Shown: in pieces, positions 1-8,535 of the stretch
Layout of the letters: every line of letters begins with the position of its first letter
How positions within the stretch are numbered: position 1 is the stretch's first letter
The notes under the pieces: generated by a model
What the model saw: the letters and a program-made list of their open reading frames with translations, nothing else
What the model was told of the DNA's origin: nothing
The model's database searches: none
Translations under genes and position numbers: made by a program
From: Clostridiaceae bacterium
GTDB taxonomy: Bacteria > Bacillota > Clostridia > Peptostreptococcales > Peptostreptococcaceae
Length of the DNA stretch: 35,087 nucleotides
Assembly: GCA_902362365.1 (NCBI GenBank)
Contig: CABIVQ010000036.1
Coordinates: forward strand, 1 to 35,087
Direction: 5' to 3'

Positions 1-268
1 AGTTTTGTGGTTATTATTACTGTAACATGAACATAAACTTATGAACTATTTTTTTACATATTTTTAGATGTTGCACTTAATATGATAATTTATCTTATAG
101 AAAAATACTTTTAAAATATGTATTTTGTAAAAATATTGAAAAAAACGTTATTATATGGTAGGATACTACTATGTTAAAAAAATAATTATCGTAATGGGGG
201 ATAAAACAAGAAATTAATACTAGCTATGTATAATAAAAAGTTTAATGATTAGAAATAAATTTAACTAC

Positions 269-297
269 TTTACTATTTTAATATATTAAAGTATAAT
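269..297 (+). promoter_or_regulatory. Probable vegetative promoter of the GntR gene
   Basis: A -35 box TTTACT (269-274) and a perfect -10 box TATAAT (292-297) are 17 nt apart, about 95 nt upstream of the GTG start. The -10 sits inside an AT-rich inverted repeat (ATTTTAATAT at 275-284 region against ATATTAAAAT at about 296-305), which could be an autoregulatory site. A second weaker promoter-like pair, TTGAAA (136-141) and TAGGAT (159-164), lies upstream. Apart from these the first 393 bases show no gene. Confidence 0.5.
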
Positions 298-393
298 ATT
301 AAAATTTATGATATAATTAAACTATTGTCAAAAATTAAATTAGATAATATTAATGGGAGAGAATCCTAAATTTAAAGGTATGGAGAGATTATT

Positions 394-1089
394 GTGAGAC
401 TGTACGAAAAGAAGTATAAGGAAACGGGAAAAGATTACGCATATAGAGTATTAAAAGATAACATAATGTCTATTCAGTTAAAACCAGGGGACTTATTAAG
501 TGAATCAGACTTATCTCAAAAATTAAATATATCGAGAACTCCAATAAGAGAAGTTTTAATGAGACTAAAGTCAGAACATCTTATAGAAGTTAAACCTCAG
601 TCAGGTACATATATTTCCTTAATAGATTGGAATTTAATAGAAGAAGCTGTGTTTATGAGATATACTTTAGAAAAAGAAGTATTAAAGGAGGCTTGTGAGA
701 GTTTCCCAGAAAATTTATTAATGGAACTAGAAAAGAATATATTCGCTCAAAGTTTAATTGTAAATAAAGAGGATAATGATATAGAGTTCCATAGATTAGA
801 TAAAGAATTTCATAAATTATTATTTTTAGGTACAAATAAAGTTCATATTTGGGATAGTATAACGAGTCTAAGTACTCATTATAACAGAATGAGATTATTA
901 TCAGAAATGAAATCGAATAAAGAACAAATAGTTGAACAGCATAAGATATATTTAGATATGATAAAAAATAAATCAAAAGATGGGATAGAGAAGGTTATAG
1001 AGAGGCATATAAAATCGCCGTTAAAAGAATGGCATATAATGATTGAAGAAAGAGAAGATCTTAAGTCATATATAAAAAATAAGAAGTAA
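394..1089 (+). CDS. GntR (FadR subfamily) transcriptional regulator of the uronate genes
   Basis: A 231-residue DNA-binding regulator. The N-terminal winged helix-turn-helix spans about residues 15-80, with the typical GntR pattern of a start near LKPGDLLSES, then LNISRTPIREVLMRL (recognition helix) and a PQSGTYIS wing. The C-terminal part is all-helical, as in the FCD ligand domain of FadR-type members such as UxuR/ExuR; its metal-binding Asp and His residues appear in FHRLDKEFH and near EQHKIYL. The start is GTG at 394, set by GGAGAG 6 nt upstream. It lies immediately before the glucuronate operon and is separated from it by a terminator, so it has its own transcript. A role as uronate-responsive repressor is inferred from position and subfamily. 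A shared 12-bp motif in front of uxuB and the symporter gene is the likely binding site. Confidence 0.9.
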   Translation: MRLYEKKYKETGKDYAYRVLKDNIMSIQLKPGDLLSESDLSQKLNISRTPIREVLMRLKSEHLIEVKPQSGTYISLIDWNLIEEAVFMRYTLEKEVLKEACESFPENLLMELEKNIFAQSLIVNKEDNDIEFHRLDKEFHKLLFLGTNKVHIWDSITSLSTHYNRMRLLSEMKSNKEQIVEQHKIYLDMIKNKSKDGIEKVIERHIKSPLKEWHIMIEEREDLKSYIKNKK

Positions 1090-1096
1090 ATTAAAG

Positions 1097-1142
1097 TCTC
1101 TTTATCTTAGAATTTTATATCTTTAAGATAAAGAGATTTTTG
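1097..1142 (+). terminator. Rho-independent terminator of the GntR gene
   Basis: A perfect 13-bp stem (1097-1109 with 1124-1136), a 14-nt loop and a following T tract lie directly after the GntR stop codon. It separates the regulator from the catabolic operon. Confidence 0.85.
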
Positions 1143-1173
1143 TAAAAAAATGAAAAAGATTTCCTAAAAAGTA

Positions 1174-1210
1174 TTGAAAAAAATTTTTTAGTGTGCTAGT
1201 ATACAAGTAT
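1174..1210 (+). promoter_or_regulatory. Promoter of the uronate operon with overlapping GntR operator candidate
   Basis: The -35 TTGAAA (1174-1179), a 17-nt spacer and the -10 TAGTAT (1197-1202) form a sigma-A type promoter. The 12-mer GTATACAAGTAT at 1199-1210 overlaps the -10 and the expected start point. It contains the inverted repeat ATAC-AA-GTAT. The identical 12-mer recurs at 6451-6462 before the symporter gene. A repressor bound here would block RNA polymerase; its assignment to the neighbouring GntR protein is inference. Confidence 0.6.
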
Positions 1211-1238
1211 AATAAAAAGTTCTCAGGAGGAGTAAAAA

Positions 1239-2090
1239 ATGAAATTACCATTTAGTATTGACTTAAAAGATAAAGTTTGTGTAGTAACAGGTGGAGCAGG
1301 AGTGCTTTGTGGTGCTATGGTAGATGCTTTAGCAGCTTGTGGAGCAAAAGTAGCTATACTTTCATTAGGGCAAGAGTCTTGTGATAGAAAAGCTCAAGAA
1401 GTAATAGCTAATGGGGGACAAGCAATAGGAATAGATGTTAATGTTTTAGATAAAGAAAGCTTAAAAAGAGCTCATGAAATAGTATTAAAAGAATTTGGTC
1501 CATGTGACATATTAATAAATGGAGCTGGTGGAAACCATCCAAAAGGAACAACTACAAATGAATATTTATTTGAAGAAGATTTAAATAATGATGAGTTAAC
1601 AACATTCTTTGATCTAGATCAAAAAGGTGTAGAATTCGTATTTAACTTAAACTACTTAGGAACATTATTACCATCTCAAGAGTTCGCTAAGGATATGATA
1701 AATAGAAAAGGTTGTTCAATAATAAATATATCTTCAATGAACGCTTTTACACCATTAACTAAGATACCTGCTTACTCTGGAGCAAAAGCTGCTGTAAGTA
1801 ACTTTACTCAATGGTTAGCTGTTCATATGTCTAAAGTTGGAATAAGAGTTAATGCAATAGCTCCAGGATTCTTCGTAACTGCTCAAAATGAAAAGTTATT
1901 ATTTAACGAAGATGGAACACCAACTGCAAGAACTGCTAAAATATTAAATAGTACTCCAATGGATAGATTCGGTGAAGCTGATGAATTATTAGGTACATTA
2001 TTATACTTAGTAAGTGAAGAAGCATCAGGATTTGTAAACGGAGTTGTTATACCAGTAGATGGAGCATTCTCAGCTTATTCAGGAGTATAA
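1239..2090 (+). CDS. uxuB: D-mannonate oxidoreductase (fructuronate reductase), SDR type
   Basis: A 283-residue short-chain dehydrogenase/reductase predicted to interconvert D-fructuronate and D-mannonate with NAD(P)H in the cytoplasm. The Rossmann glycine motif is TGGAGVLCG (residues 17-25). NGAGG (94-98) matches the structural NAG motif, the catalytic Ser is near 165-166, and Tyr179 and Lys183 form the YxxxK motif in AYSGAKAA. An insertion around residues 99-128 makes it longer than classic 250-residue SDRs, as in the Bacillus YjmF/UxuB type, which is unrelated to the long-chain E. coli UxuB. It is first in the operon with a strong AGGAGGAG site 8 nt before the ATG. The other four enzymes of the glucuronate pathway follow, which favours mannonate oxidoreductase over KduD or gluconate 5-dehydrogenase. 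Confidence 0.85.
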   Translation: MKLPFSIDLKDKVCVVTGGAGVLCGAMVDALAACGAKVAILSLGQESCDRKAQEVIANGGQAIGIDVNVLDKESLKRAHEIVLKEFGPCDILINGAGGNHPKGTTTNEYLFEEDLNNDELTTFFDLDQKGVEFVFNLNYLGTLLPSQEFAKDMINRKGCSIINISSMNAFTPLTKIPAYSGAKAAVSNFTQWLAVHMSKVGIRVNAIAPGFFVTAQNEKLLFNEDGTPTARTAKILNSTPMDRFGEADELLGTLLYLVSEEASGFVNGVVIPVDGAFSAYSGV

Positions 2091-2110
2091 TAAATAGGGG
2101 GAAAACAAAA

Positions 2111-2722
2111 ATGTTAGAAATTATAAAAAAAGAAGGTATTGTAGCAGTACTTAGAGCTAAAAGCCACGAAGAAGCAAGAGGTTATATAAATGCTTGTTTA
2201 AAAGGTGGAGTTAAGGCTTTAGAACTTACTTACTCAATACCAAATGTAAATGAATTAATATCAGAGTATAAAAACCATGAAGATGCCATAATAGGTGTTG
2301 GTAGTGTTTTAAATGGACAAATGGCAAAGGATTCAATCCTTGCTGGAGCTAAATATGTAGTGAGTCCAGGATATAACGAAGAAGTTAATACAGTATGTCA
2401 TGAAATGGGTGTTACTTATTTCCCTGGATGTATGACAGTTACTGAAATAATGAATGCATTAGAAAAAGGAAACAAAATGGTAAAAGTATTCCCTGGAGAT
2501 GTATTTGGACCTAAATACGTAAAAGCTGTTAAAGCACCAATACCACACGTTGAAATAATGCCAACTGGCGGAGTTAATATAGATAACGTTGAAGAGTGGT
2601 TTAAAATGGGAGTTTCTTGTGTAGGAGTAGGAAGCTCTCTAATAAAAGGTAGCTTAGAAGACATCGAAAAGCTAGCTGCAGAATTTGTAGCAAAGATAGC
2701 TAAAATAAGAGACTATGAATAA
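2111..2722 (+). CDS. kdgA: 2-keto-3-deoxy-6-phosphogluconate (KDPG/KHG) aldolase
   Basis: A 203-residue class I aldolase that splits KDPG into pyruvate and glyceraldehyde-3-phosphate, the last step of the pathway. It has the Eda TIM-barrel pattern: Arg15 in AVLRA, Glu38 in KALELT as general base, and the Schiff-base Lys125 in VKVFPGD. The phosphate-binding PTGGV and VGVGSSL segments lie near the C-terminus. Length agrees with the family (about 205-215). An AGGGGGAAAAC ribosome site lies just upstream, 20 nt after the uxuB stop. Its 3' end overlaps kdgK by 8 nt, which suggests translational coupling. Confidence 0.93.
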   Translation: MLEIIKKEGIVAVLRAKSHEEARGYINACLKGGVKALELTYSIPNVNELISEYKNHEDAIIGVGSVLNGQMAKDSILAGAKYVVSPGYNEEVNTVCHEMGVTYFPGCMTVTEIMNALEKGNKMVKVFPGDVFGPKYVKAVKAPIPHVEIMPTGGVNIDNVEEWFKMGVSCVGVGSSLIKGSLEDIEKLAAEFVAKIAKIRDYE

Positions 2723-3740
2723 GTTAGAGCTTAATAATAAAAAAATATTAGGATTTGGCGAAATAATGTTAAGGCTAACTCCTCCGAATAATCAAAAGAT
2801 ATTACAATCTAATTCTTTTGAAGCGGTATATTCAGGAGGAGAAGCTAATGTAATAGCAAGTCTTGCTATGTTTGGCCATGATACTAAATTTGTTACAAAG
2901 CTTCCAGATAATCATTTAGGTCAAAAAGTATTAAGTAAATTTAGGGGTTATAATGTAGATATAAGTGATGTAGTTACTGGTGAAGGTAGATTAGGGATAT
3001 ACTTCTCAGAAATTGGTCATGGATTAAGAAGTACAGAAGTTATATATGATAGAAAATATTCTGCTATATCTATGGCAGATAAAAGTGAATTTGATATAGA
3101 TAAAATTCTTGATGGTGTTGGCTTTGTCCACATGTCAGGAATAACACCAGCATTAAGTAAAAGTTTACGTGAATTCACTATAGATTTTATAAAAGCTTGC
3201 AAAGAAAGAGGTATACTAGTATCGTACGATTCTAACTTTAGAGCAAAATTATGGTCTTTAGAAGAAGCAAGAGAAGTATTAACAGAGGTAATGCCTCTTA
3301 TTGATATAGCTTTTCTAGGGCATTTAGACATGATAAATATATTACAGTTTGAAGATAAAGGCTTAGAGTTTGACGAAAATCTTAAAGATCTTTATGGTAG
3401 ATTATTTGAGAAATATCCAAACTTAAAATATGCAGCATGTACTAAAAGAACAGTAAACTCAATCAATAATAATAGCTTAAGGGGTTATTTATATGATGGA
3501 GAAGAACTTATAGTTTCAAATGAATATACTTTTGATATTTTAGATAGAGTAGGTGGAGGAGATGCCTTTACTGCGGGAGTACTACATGGAATATTCAAAA
3601 ATATGAAACATGAAGAAATTATTGAATTTGGAATTTGTGCAAGTTCACTTAAGCACTCGATATTAGGGGATATAAATATAGTAGACGAAGATACTGTTGT
3701 TTCATTAATGAAGAACGGTTTACAAAATATAAAAAGATAA
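2715..3740 (+). CDS. kdgK: 2-keto-3-deoxygluconate kinase (PfkB family)
   Basis: A 341-residue PfkB-family sugar kinase, predicted to phosphorylate 2-keto-3-deoxygluconate with ATP to KDPG. The N-terminal substrate motif is YSGGEANVIASLAMFG (39-54), YDSNFR is at 171-176, and the anion-hole motif GGGDAF is at 280-285 with Asp283 as catalytic base. The ATG at 2715 lies inside the end of kdgA and has only a weak purine stretch before it, so translation probably relies on coupling. Position between kdgA and uxuA makes KDG the most likely substrate; specificity is inferred from context. Confidence 0.9.
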   Translation: MNKLELNNKKILGFGEIMLRLTPPNNQKILQSNSFEAVYSGGEANVIASLAMFGHDTKFVTKLPDNHLGQKVLSKFRGYNVDISDVVTGEGRLGIYFSEIGHGLRSTEVIYDRKYSAISMADKSEFDIDKILDGVGFVHMSGITPALSKSLREFTIDFIKACKERGILVSYDSNFRAKLWSLEEAREVLTEVMPLIDIAFLGHLDMINILQFEDKGLEFDENLKDLYGRLFEKYPNLKYAACTKRTVNSINNNSLRGYLYDGEELIVSNEYTFDILDRVGGGDAFTAGVLHGIFKNMKHEEIIEFGICASSLKHSILGDINIVDEDTVVSLMKNGLQNIKR

Positions 3741-3755
3741 ATGGAGGAAATTGTT

Positions 3756-4802
3756 ATGAAAATGACATTTAGATGGTATGGACAAGATGATCCTGTTAAA
3801 ATAGAATACATACGTCAAATACCAGGAATGAAAGGTATAGTAACGGCAATATATGATATACCAGTAGGAGAGGTTTGGCCTTTAGATAGAATATTAGAAT
3901 TAAAGAAAACAGTAGAAGATGCTGGTTTAGAACTTAGCGTTATAGAAAGTGTACCAGTTCACGAAGATATAAAGTTAGGTTTACCAACTAGAGATCAATA
4001 TATAGAAAACTATAAGCAAACAATAAGAAACTTAAGCAAAGCTGGAATAAAAACTATATGTTATAACTTTATGCCAGTATTTGACTGGACTCGTTCTGAT
4101 TTAGAGTTTGAATTAGAAGATGGTTCAACTTGTTTAATATATGATGAAGCACAAGTTGCTAAGATGGATCCAAAATTAGGAGAATTAGAATTACCAGGTT
4201 GGGATACTTCATACGGTGAAGGTGGACTTGGAGCATTACTTGATAAATATAAAGATATAGATGAAGAAAAATTATGGGCAAACTTAGAATACTTCATAAA
4301 AGGTATAATGCCAGTTGCTGAAGAAGAAGAAGTTAAAATGGCTATACACCCAGATGATCCACCATGGGGAATATTTGGACTTCCAAGAATAATAACTAAC
4401 TTCGAAAACTTAGAAAGATTCTTAAACTTATATGATAGCCACTACAATGGAGTAACTTTATGTACTGGATCTTTAGGATGTACAACAACGAACGATGTAG
4501 TTGAAATGGTTAAATACTTCGGTGGAGAGAAGAACAGAATACACTTTGCTCATTTAAGAAATGTATTAATAACTGGAGAAAGTAGTTTCAATGAAGTTGC
4601 CCACTTATCAGAAGCAGGATCACTAGATTTCTATGAAATAATGAAGGCTTACTGTGATTATGACTTTGATGGACCATACAGACCAGACCACGGTAGAATG
4701 ATATGGGGAGAAACTGGAAGACCAGGATACGGATTATATGATAGAGCTTTAGGTGCTACTTACTTAAATGGACTTAAAGAAGCTATATTAAAAAGCAGAT
4801 AA
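3756..4802 (+). CDS. uxuA: Mannonate dehydratase
   Basis: A 348-residue dehydratase that converts D-mannonate to 2-keto-3-deoxygluconate. The start is the ATG at 3756, giving MKMTFRWYG, the usual UxuA N-terminus. An upstream in-frame ATG at 3741 carries the GGAGG ribosome site within its own codons and is therefore rejected. Conserved metal and active-site segments are HPDDPPWG (198-205), CTGSLG (236-241), HLRN (266-269) and RPDHGR (309-314). Length fits the shorter Gram-positive form. It starts 15 nt after the kdgK stop, in the same operon. Confidence 0.95.
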   Translation: MKMTFRWYGQDDPVKIEYIRQIPGMKGIVTAIYDIPVGEVWPLDRILELKKTVEDAGLELSVIESVPVHEDIKLGLPTRDQYIENYKQTIRNLSKAGIKTICYNFMPVFDWTRSDLEFELEDGSTCLIYDEAQVAKMDPKLGELELPGWDTSYGEGGLGALLDKYKDIDEEKLWANLEYFIKGIMPVAEEEEVKMAIHPDDPPWGIFGLPRIITNFENLERFLNLYDSHYNGVTLCTGSLGCTTTNDVVEMVKYFGGEKNRIHFAHLRNVLITGESSFNEVAHLSEAGSLDFYEIMKAYCDYDFDGPYRPDHGRMIWGETGRPGYGLYDRALGATYLNGLKEAILKSR

Positions 4803-4836
4803 TTTAATATTAAATTATAAATATTGTTAAAATAAA

Positions 4837-4875
4837 AGCCATTGCTATAAGAAAATTTTTCTTATAGCAATGGCT
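4837..4875 (+). other. Intra-operon hairpin without U tract
   Basis: A perfect 15-bp stem (4837-4851 with 4861-4875) and 9-nt loop fill the gap between uxuA and uxaC. It is followed by AAATG rather than a T run, so it does not look like an intrinsic terminator for the forward strand. It could stabilise the 3' end of a processed upstream mRNA or lower uxaC expression. Confidence 0.6.
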
Positions 4876-4895
4876 AAATGTAAATGGAGGGTATT

Positions 4896-6296
4896 ATGAA
4901 AAAATTCATGGATAAAGATTTCTTATTACAAACAGAAACTGCAAAATACTTATATCACAATCATGCATCTAGAATGCCTATATGTGATTATCACTGTCAC
5001 TTAAATCCTCAGGAAATAGCAGAAAATAAAAGATATAATAATATAACTGAAATATGGTTAGGTGGAGACCACTACAAGTGGAGAGCCATGAGAAGTTTTG
5101 GAATAGATGAAGAATATATAACTGGAAATGCTAGTGATTTTGAAAAGTTTAAAGCATTTGCAAAGGCTATGCCTTATTTAATAGGTAATCCAATATATCA
5201 TTGGTCTCATTTAGAGTTAAAAGAATACTTTGGAATAGAAGAAACTTTAAGTGAAAAAAATGCTGAAGAAATATGGAATAGATGTAATGAAATAATACAA
5301 AGTCCTGATTTTTCTGCTAGAACTATGATAGAAAAATCAAATGTTAAATATATAGGAACTACAGATGACCCAGCGGATGATTTAAAATGGCATATCGCAA
5401 TATCTAAAGATGAGAACTTTGATTGCCAAGTTGGTCCAAGTTTTAGACCTGATAAAGCAGTTAAGATAGGAAATGAAGGATTTGCCGAGTACATAAAAGT
5501 ATTAGGAGCAACTGAAAATACAGAAATAACTAGCTATAAAGAACTTATAGATGTATTAGAAAAGAGAGTTGCGTTCTTCGTAGAAAATGGATGTAAAATA
5601 ACAGACCATGGATTAGATAGAATCTACTTTAGGGCTGCAACCGAAGAAGAGGTAGATGTAATACTTAAAAAAGCATTAAATGGAGAAACTTTAAGTCAAG
5701 AAGAAATAGAAAAGTACTCAACTTTAACTATGGTTAACTTAGGTAAAATGTATCATAAGCATGATATAGTTATGCAATTACACATAGGAGCTCTTAGAAA
5801 CAATAATACTAGAATGTTTAAAAAGTTAGGAGCTGATGTAGGGTTTGATAGTATAGATGATGCAGAAGTTGCTATGCCATTATCTAGATTATTAGATTCT
5901 TTAGCTACTGAAGATATGTTACCAAAGACAATATTATACTGCTTAAATCCAAAAGATAATGAAGTATTGGGAACAATGATAGGTAATTTCCAAGGCGGAG
6001 GTATAGCTGGTAAAATACAATTCGGTTCTGGTTGGTGGTTCAACGACCAAAAAGACGGAATGGAAAGACAAATGATGGCTTTATCTCAGTTAGGTCTTAT
6101 AAGTCAATTTGTAGGAATGCTTACAGATTCTCGTAGTTTCTTATCGTATACTAGACATGAATATTTCAGAAGAATATTATGTAACTATATAGGTGGATTA
6201 GTTGAGAATGGAGAATATCCAGCCGATATGGAATTCTTAGGGGAAATCATAGAAAACATTTGCTACAATAATGCAGTTAAATACTTTAATGTATAA
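4896..6296 (+). CDS. uxaC: Glucuronate isomerase (uronate isomerase)
   Basis: A 466-residue member of the amidohydrolase-like UxaC family; it isomerises D-glucuronate to D-fructuronate (and galacturonate to tagaturonate), the entry step here. The N-terminal metal motif CDYHCHLNP has His33 and His35. Later signature segments are SGWWFNDQKDGM, GMLTDSRSFLSYTRHEYFRR and a further metal-binding His region LHIGALRNNNTR. The start is the ATG at 4896, with GGAGG 8 nt upstream; the ATG at 4884 contains that ribosome site and is not used. It is last in the operon and is followed by a terminator at 6379-6438. Confidence 0.95.
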   Translation: MKKFMDKDFLLQTETAKYLYHNHASRMPICDYHCHLNPQEIAENKRYNNITEIWLGGDHYKWRAMRSFGIDEEYITGNASDFEKFKAFAKAMPYLIGNPIYHWSHLELKEYFGIEETLSEKNAEEIWNRCNEIIQSPDFSARTMIEKSNVKYIGTTDDPADDLKWHIAISKDENFDCQVGPSFRPDKAVKIGNEGFAEYIKVLGATENTEITSYKELIDVLEKRVAFFVENGCKITDHGLDRIYFRAATEEEVDVILKKALNGETLSQEEIEKYSTLTMVNLGKMYHKHDIVMQLHIGALRNNNTRMFKKLGADVGFDSIDDAEVAMPLSRLLDSLATEDMLPKTILYCLNPKDNEVLGTMIGNFQGGGIAGKIQFGSGWWFNDQKDGMERQMMALSQLGLISQFVGMLTDSRSFLSYTRHEYFRRILCNYIGGLVENGEYPADMEFLGEIIENICYNNAVKYFNV

Positions 6297-6378
6297 AATG
6301 TAATAATTAGAAAAAGTATAATAATATAAAAAAATGTTAAAAAATAAATTATTATATTGATGAGTAATATCTAATATG

Positions 6379-6438
6379 ATACAATATATGTATAAATAAG
6401 GGAAGATTATCCTTTTTAATACATATATTGTATTTTTT
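6379..6438 (+). terminator. Terminator of the uronate operon
   Basis: A perfect 15-bp inverted repeat (6379-6393 with 6419-6433) encloses a smaller GGG/CCT hairpin and runs into a T tract (6434-6439). The 3' arm also supplies the -35 box of the symporter promoter, so terminator and promoter are fused. Confidence 0.75.
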
Positions 6439-6462
6439 TACAACAAACATGTATACAAGTAT
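6428..6462 (+). promoter_or_regulatory. Symporter promoter with the same operator motif as uxuB
   Basis: TTGTAT (6428-6433) and TATACA (6452-6457), 18 nt apart, form a plausible promoter. The 12-mer GTATACAAGTAT (6451-6462) overlaps the -10 exactly as it does at 1199-1210. Two copies at equivalent promoter positions in one pathway locus argue for a shared regulator. Confidence 0.55.
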
Positions 6463-6551
6463 TTTAGAATATTTCAACAAAAATGTATAAAAAGGGTGAT
6501 TATATATTAATATGTCAAATTTTAAACAAATATCATATTAGGGAGGTTTAT

Positions 6552-7961
6552 ATGGACGCTAAAAAATTTGATTTAGGGATTAATAATACGGAAGGGGAAA
6601 ACGTAAAACCTTTCGGAAATAGTGACCGTTATGGTTATATGTTAGGAGACTTAGGTAATAGTTTATTATTTAACTTAATAGGAAGTTATTTATTACTATT
6701 CTATACAGATGTATTAGGTATAGGAGCGGCAGCTGTAGGAACACTAATGGTTGTTGCTAGAATATGGGATGCTATAAATGACCCAATGATGGGTGTGTTA
6801 ATTGATAGAAGTAAGCCAAATAAAAATGGTAAATTTAGACCATACTTAATGCGTGCAGCAATACCTGTTGGATTAATGGCAGTATTATGTTTTACAGTAA
6901 TACCAGGTATATCGGATAGTTTTAAATTACCATATGCATATATAACGTATATAGGATTTGGTATGGCTTATACAGCAATAAATATACCTTATGGATCGCT
7001 AGCTTCAGTGATGACTTCAGATCCAGTAGAAAGAACATCTTTATCAACATTTAGATCAATAGGTGCTATACTTGCAAATTTAATATTGATGGGAGTTGCG
7101 CCTAAATTAGTGTTTGCAGATGGTGGCGCAAGTGCAGCAGGATTTTTAAAAGCAGCAGTAATATTCGCAGTTATATCTAATATATGTTATTTCCTTGCTT
7201 TTAAAATGACTACAGAAAGAATACAACACAATGTAAATGATGAATCTAAAGAAAAAGTAAGCTTAGGAAAATCAGTTTCAATGCTATTTAAAAACAGAGC
7301 TTTAGTAGGCATAATGGTTGCATCATTTGGATTATTATTAGCAATGTTCTTACCTCAATCATTAAATCCTTATTTATATAAAGATTATTTCGGAAATGCA
7401 AATTTAGTAGGTCCAGCATCATTATTAAGCATGATTCCATCATTCTTAGTTATACCTTTTGGTGGAAAACTAGTTGCTAAGTATGGTAAAAAAGAAGTTA
7501 CTGCAGCTGGGTTTGCAATAGCAACTATAGGATATGGATTATTATTCTTCTTACCAATAACTAACCCATATATATTCATAGCAATAAACTGCTTTGCAGG
7601 TATAGGGACAGGTTTAATAAACTTATTAGTATGGGCTTTAGTTGGAGATGCTATAGATTATCAAGAATATATAACTGGAAAAAGAGAAGAAGGTATAGTT
7701 TATGCAGCTTATTCATTAGTTAGAAAGCTTAGTCAAGCAGTTGTAGGTGGAGTTAGTGGATTTGCTTTAGGTATTATAGGTTACCAATCAGGAGCAGCGC
7801 AACAAACAGCAGAGGTTGCTAATGGAGTAAAAAATATAATAACTGCAGTTCCTTTCTTTGGAGTTATATTAGGACTTTTAGCTATGATATTTATATATAA
7901 CTTAACTAAATCAAGATTAGAAGAAGTAAATAACGAATTAAAAGTAAGAAGATCTAACTAA
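6552..7961 (+). CDS. GPH-family (MelB-like) sugar:cation symporter, probable glucuronide/uronate importer
   Basis: A 469-residue integral membrane protein with about 12 hydrophobic segments. The family signature is clear near residues 70-100: DAINDPMMGVLID followed by GKFRPYL, the cytoplasmic loop of the glycoside-pentoside-hexuronide symporters (MelB, UidB, ExuT-like YjmB). The ATG at 6552 follows GGGAGG by 6 nt; the open frame extends 23 codons further upstream without a ribosome site, and that extension covers the leader. It lies after the uronate operon and shares its operator motif, so import of glucuronate or a glucuronide with Na+ or H+ is inferred. The exact substrate cannot be read from the sequence. 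Confidence 0.87.
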   Translation: MDAKKFDLGINNTEGENVKPFGNSDRYGYMLGDLGNSLLFNLIGSYLLLFYTDVLGIGAAAVGTLMVVARIWDAINDPMMGVLIDRSKPNKNGKFRPYLMRAAIPVGLMAVLCFTVIPGISDSFKLPYAYITYIGFGMAYTAINIPYGSLASVMTSDPVERTSLSTFRSIGAILANLILMGVAPKLVFADGGASAAGFLKAAVIFAVISNICYFLAFKMTTERIQHNVNDESKEKVSLGKSVSMLFKNRALVGIMVASFGLLLAMFLPQSLNPYLYKDYFGNANLVGPASLLSMIPSFLVIPFGGKLVAKYGKKEVTAAGFAIATIGYGLLFFLPITNPYIFIAINCFAGIGTGLINLLVWALVGDAIDYQEYITGKREEGIVYAAYSLVRKLSQAVVGGVSGFALGIIGYQSGAAQQTAEVANGVKNIITAVPFFGVILGLLAMIFIYNLTKSRLEEVNNELKVRRSN

Positions 7962-7975
7962 ACAAATTAAATATG

Positions 7976-8012
7976 GAAAACGTCTGCCTTTTGAGCAGAC
8001 GTTTTCTATAAG
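7976..8012 (+). terminator. Terminator of the symporter gene
   Basis: A perfect 12-bp stem (7976-7987 with 7995-8006), 7-nt loop and TTTTC in the 3' arm lie 14 nt after the stop codon. Confidence 0.8.
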
Positions 8013-8113
8013 AAATCTAATTATTAAATTATTTATATAATAACGAAATTATATAAAAATAAAATTACTAATTTTTAGAATTTAGTAAGAATCAATATAT
8101 TATTATTAAAATA

Positions 8114-8157
8114 AAAAGAATCTCTTTTAATTAACATTAATTAAAAGAGATTCTTTT
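8114..8157 (-). terminator. Terminator of acpP
   Basis: A perfect 20-bp stem (8114-8133 with 8138-8157) with a 4-nt loop lies 7 nt after the acpP stop on the minus strand and continues into a T-rich tract on that strand. Confidence 0.85.
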
Positions 8158-8164
8158 ATGTACA

Positions 8165-8392
8165 TTACTTGTTTTCTTCTATATAGTGGCATATATCACC
8201 TATAGTTTTCATGTTTTCTGCATCTTCATCAGGTATTTCTATACCAAACTCGTCTTCAAGAGCCATTATAACTTCAACAGCATCTAAAGAGTCTGCATCT
8301 AAATCTTCTTTTAAAGAAGTTTCTAAAGTTAGCTCATCTGCATTATCTATACCTAATTGATCTGCAATTATTGTTTTTATTTTTTCAAACAT
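8165..8392 (-). CDS. acpP: Acyl carrier protein
   Basis: A 75-residue acidic carrier protein. Ser35 in the DADSLDAVE motif accepts the 4'-phosphopantetheine arm that carries growing acyl chains in type II fatty acid synthesis. The rest shows the usual ACP four-helix pattern and the [11 protein letters not shown] acidic segment. AGGAGG lies 7 nt before the ATG. The gene is alone, with its own promoter and terminator, rather than in a plsX-fabHDG cluster as is common in Firmicutes. Whether the genome has another acpP cannot be seen from here. Confidence 0.95.
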   Translation of the reverse strand: MFEKIKTIIADQLGIDNADELTLETSLKEDLDADSLDAVEVIMALEDEFGIEIPDEDAENMKTIGDICHYIEENK

Positions 8393-8429
8393 GATTAAAC
8401 CTCCTAAACGGTTTCTTAATTTTAATTGT

Positions 8430-8458
8430 AGTTTAATATAATATTAAAAATATTTCAA
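8430..8458 (-). promoter_or_regulatory. Probable acpP promoter
   Basis: On the minus strand TTGAAA (8458-8453) and TAAACT (8435-8430) are 17 nt apart, about 40 nt before the acpP start. The -10 is only a moderate match. Confidence 0.4.
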
Positions 8459-8535
8459 TACACAATCAATAAAAAGTAATAAAGTTTTAAAAGTTGAATA
8501 TAAATTATATAAAATAGAACATAGGAGGAATTGTT

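Noticed and set aside
3741..3755. Upstream ATG for uxuA
   Set aside because: The codons contain the GGAGG site that serves the ATG at 3756, and the family N-terminus begins MKMTFRWYG.
7976..8012. cre site for CcpA in the GAAAACG-containing sequence
   Set aside because: It is part of a terminator stem after the gene, not at a promoter.
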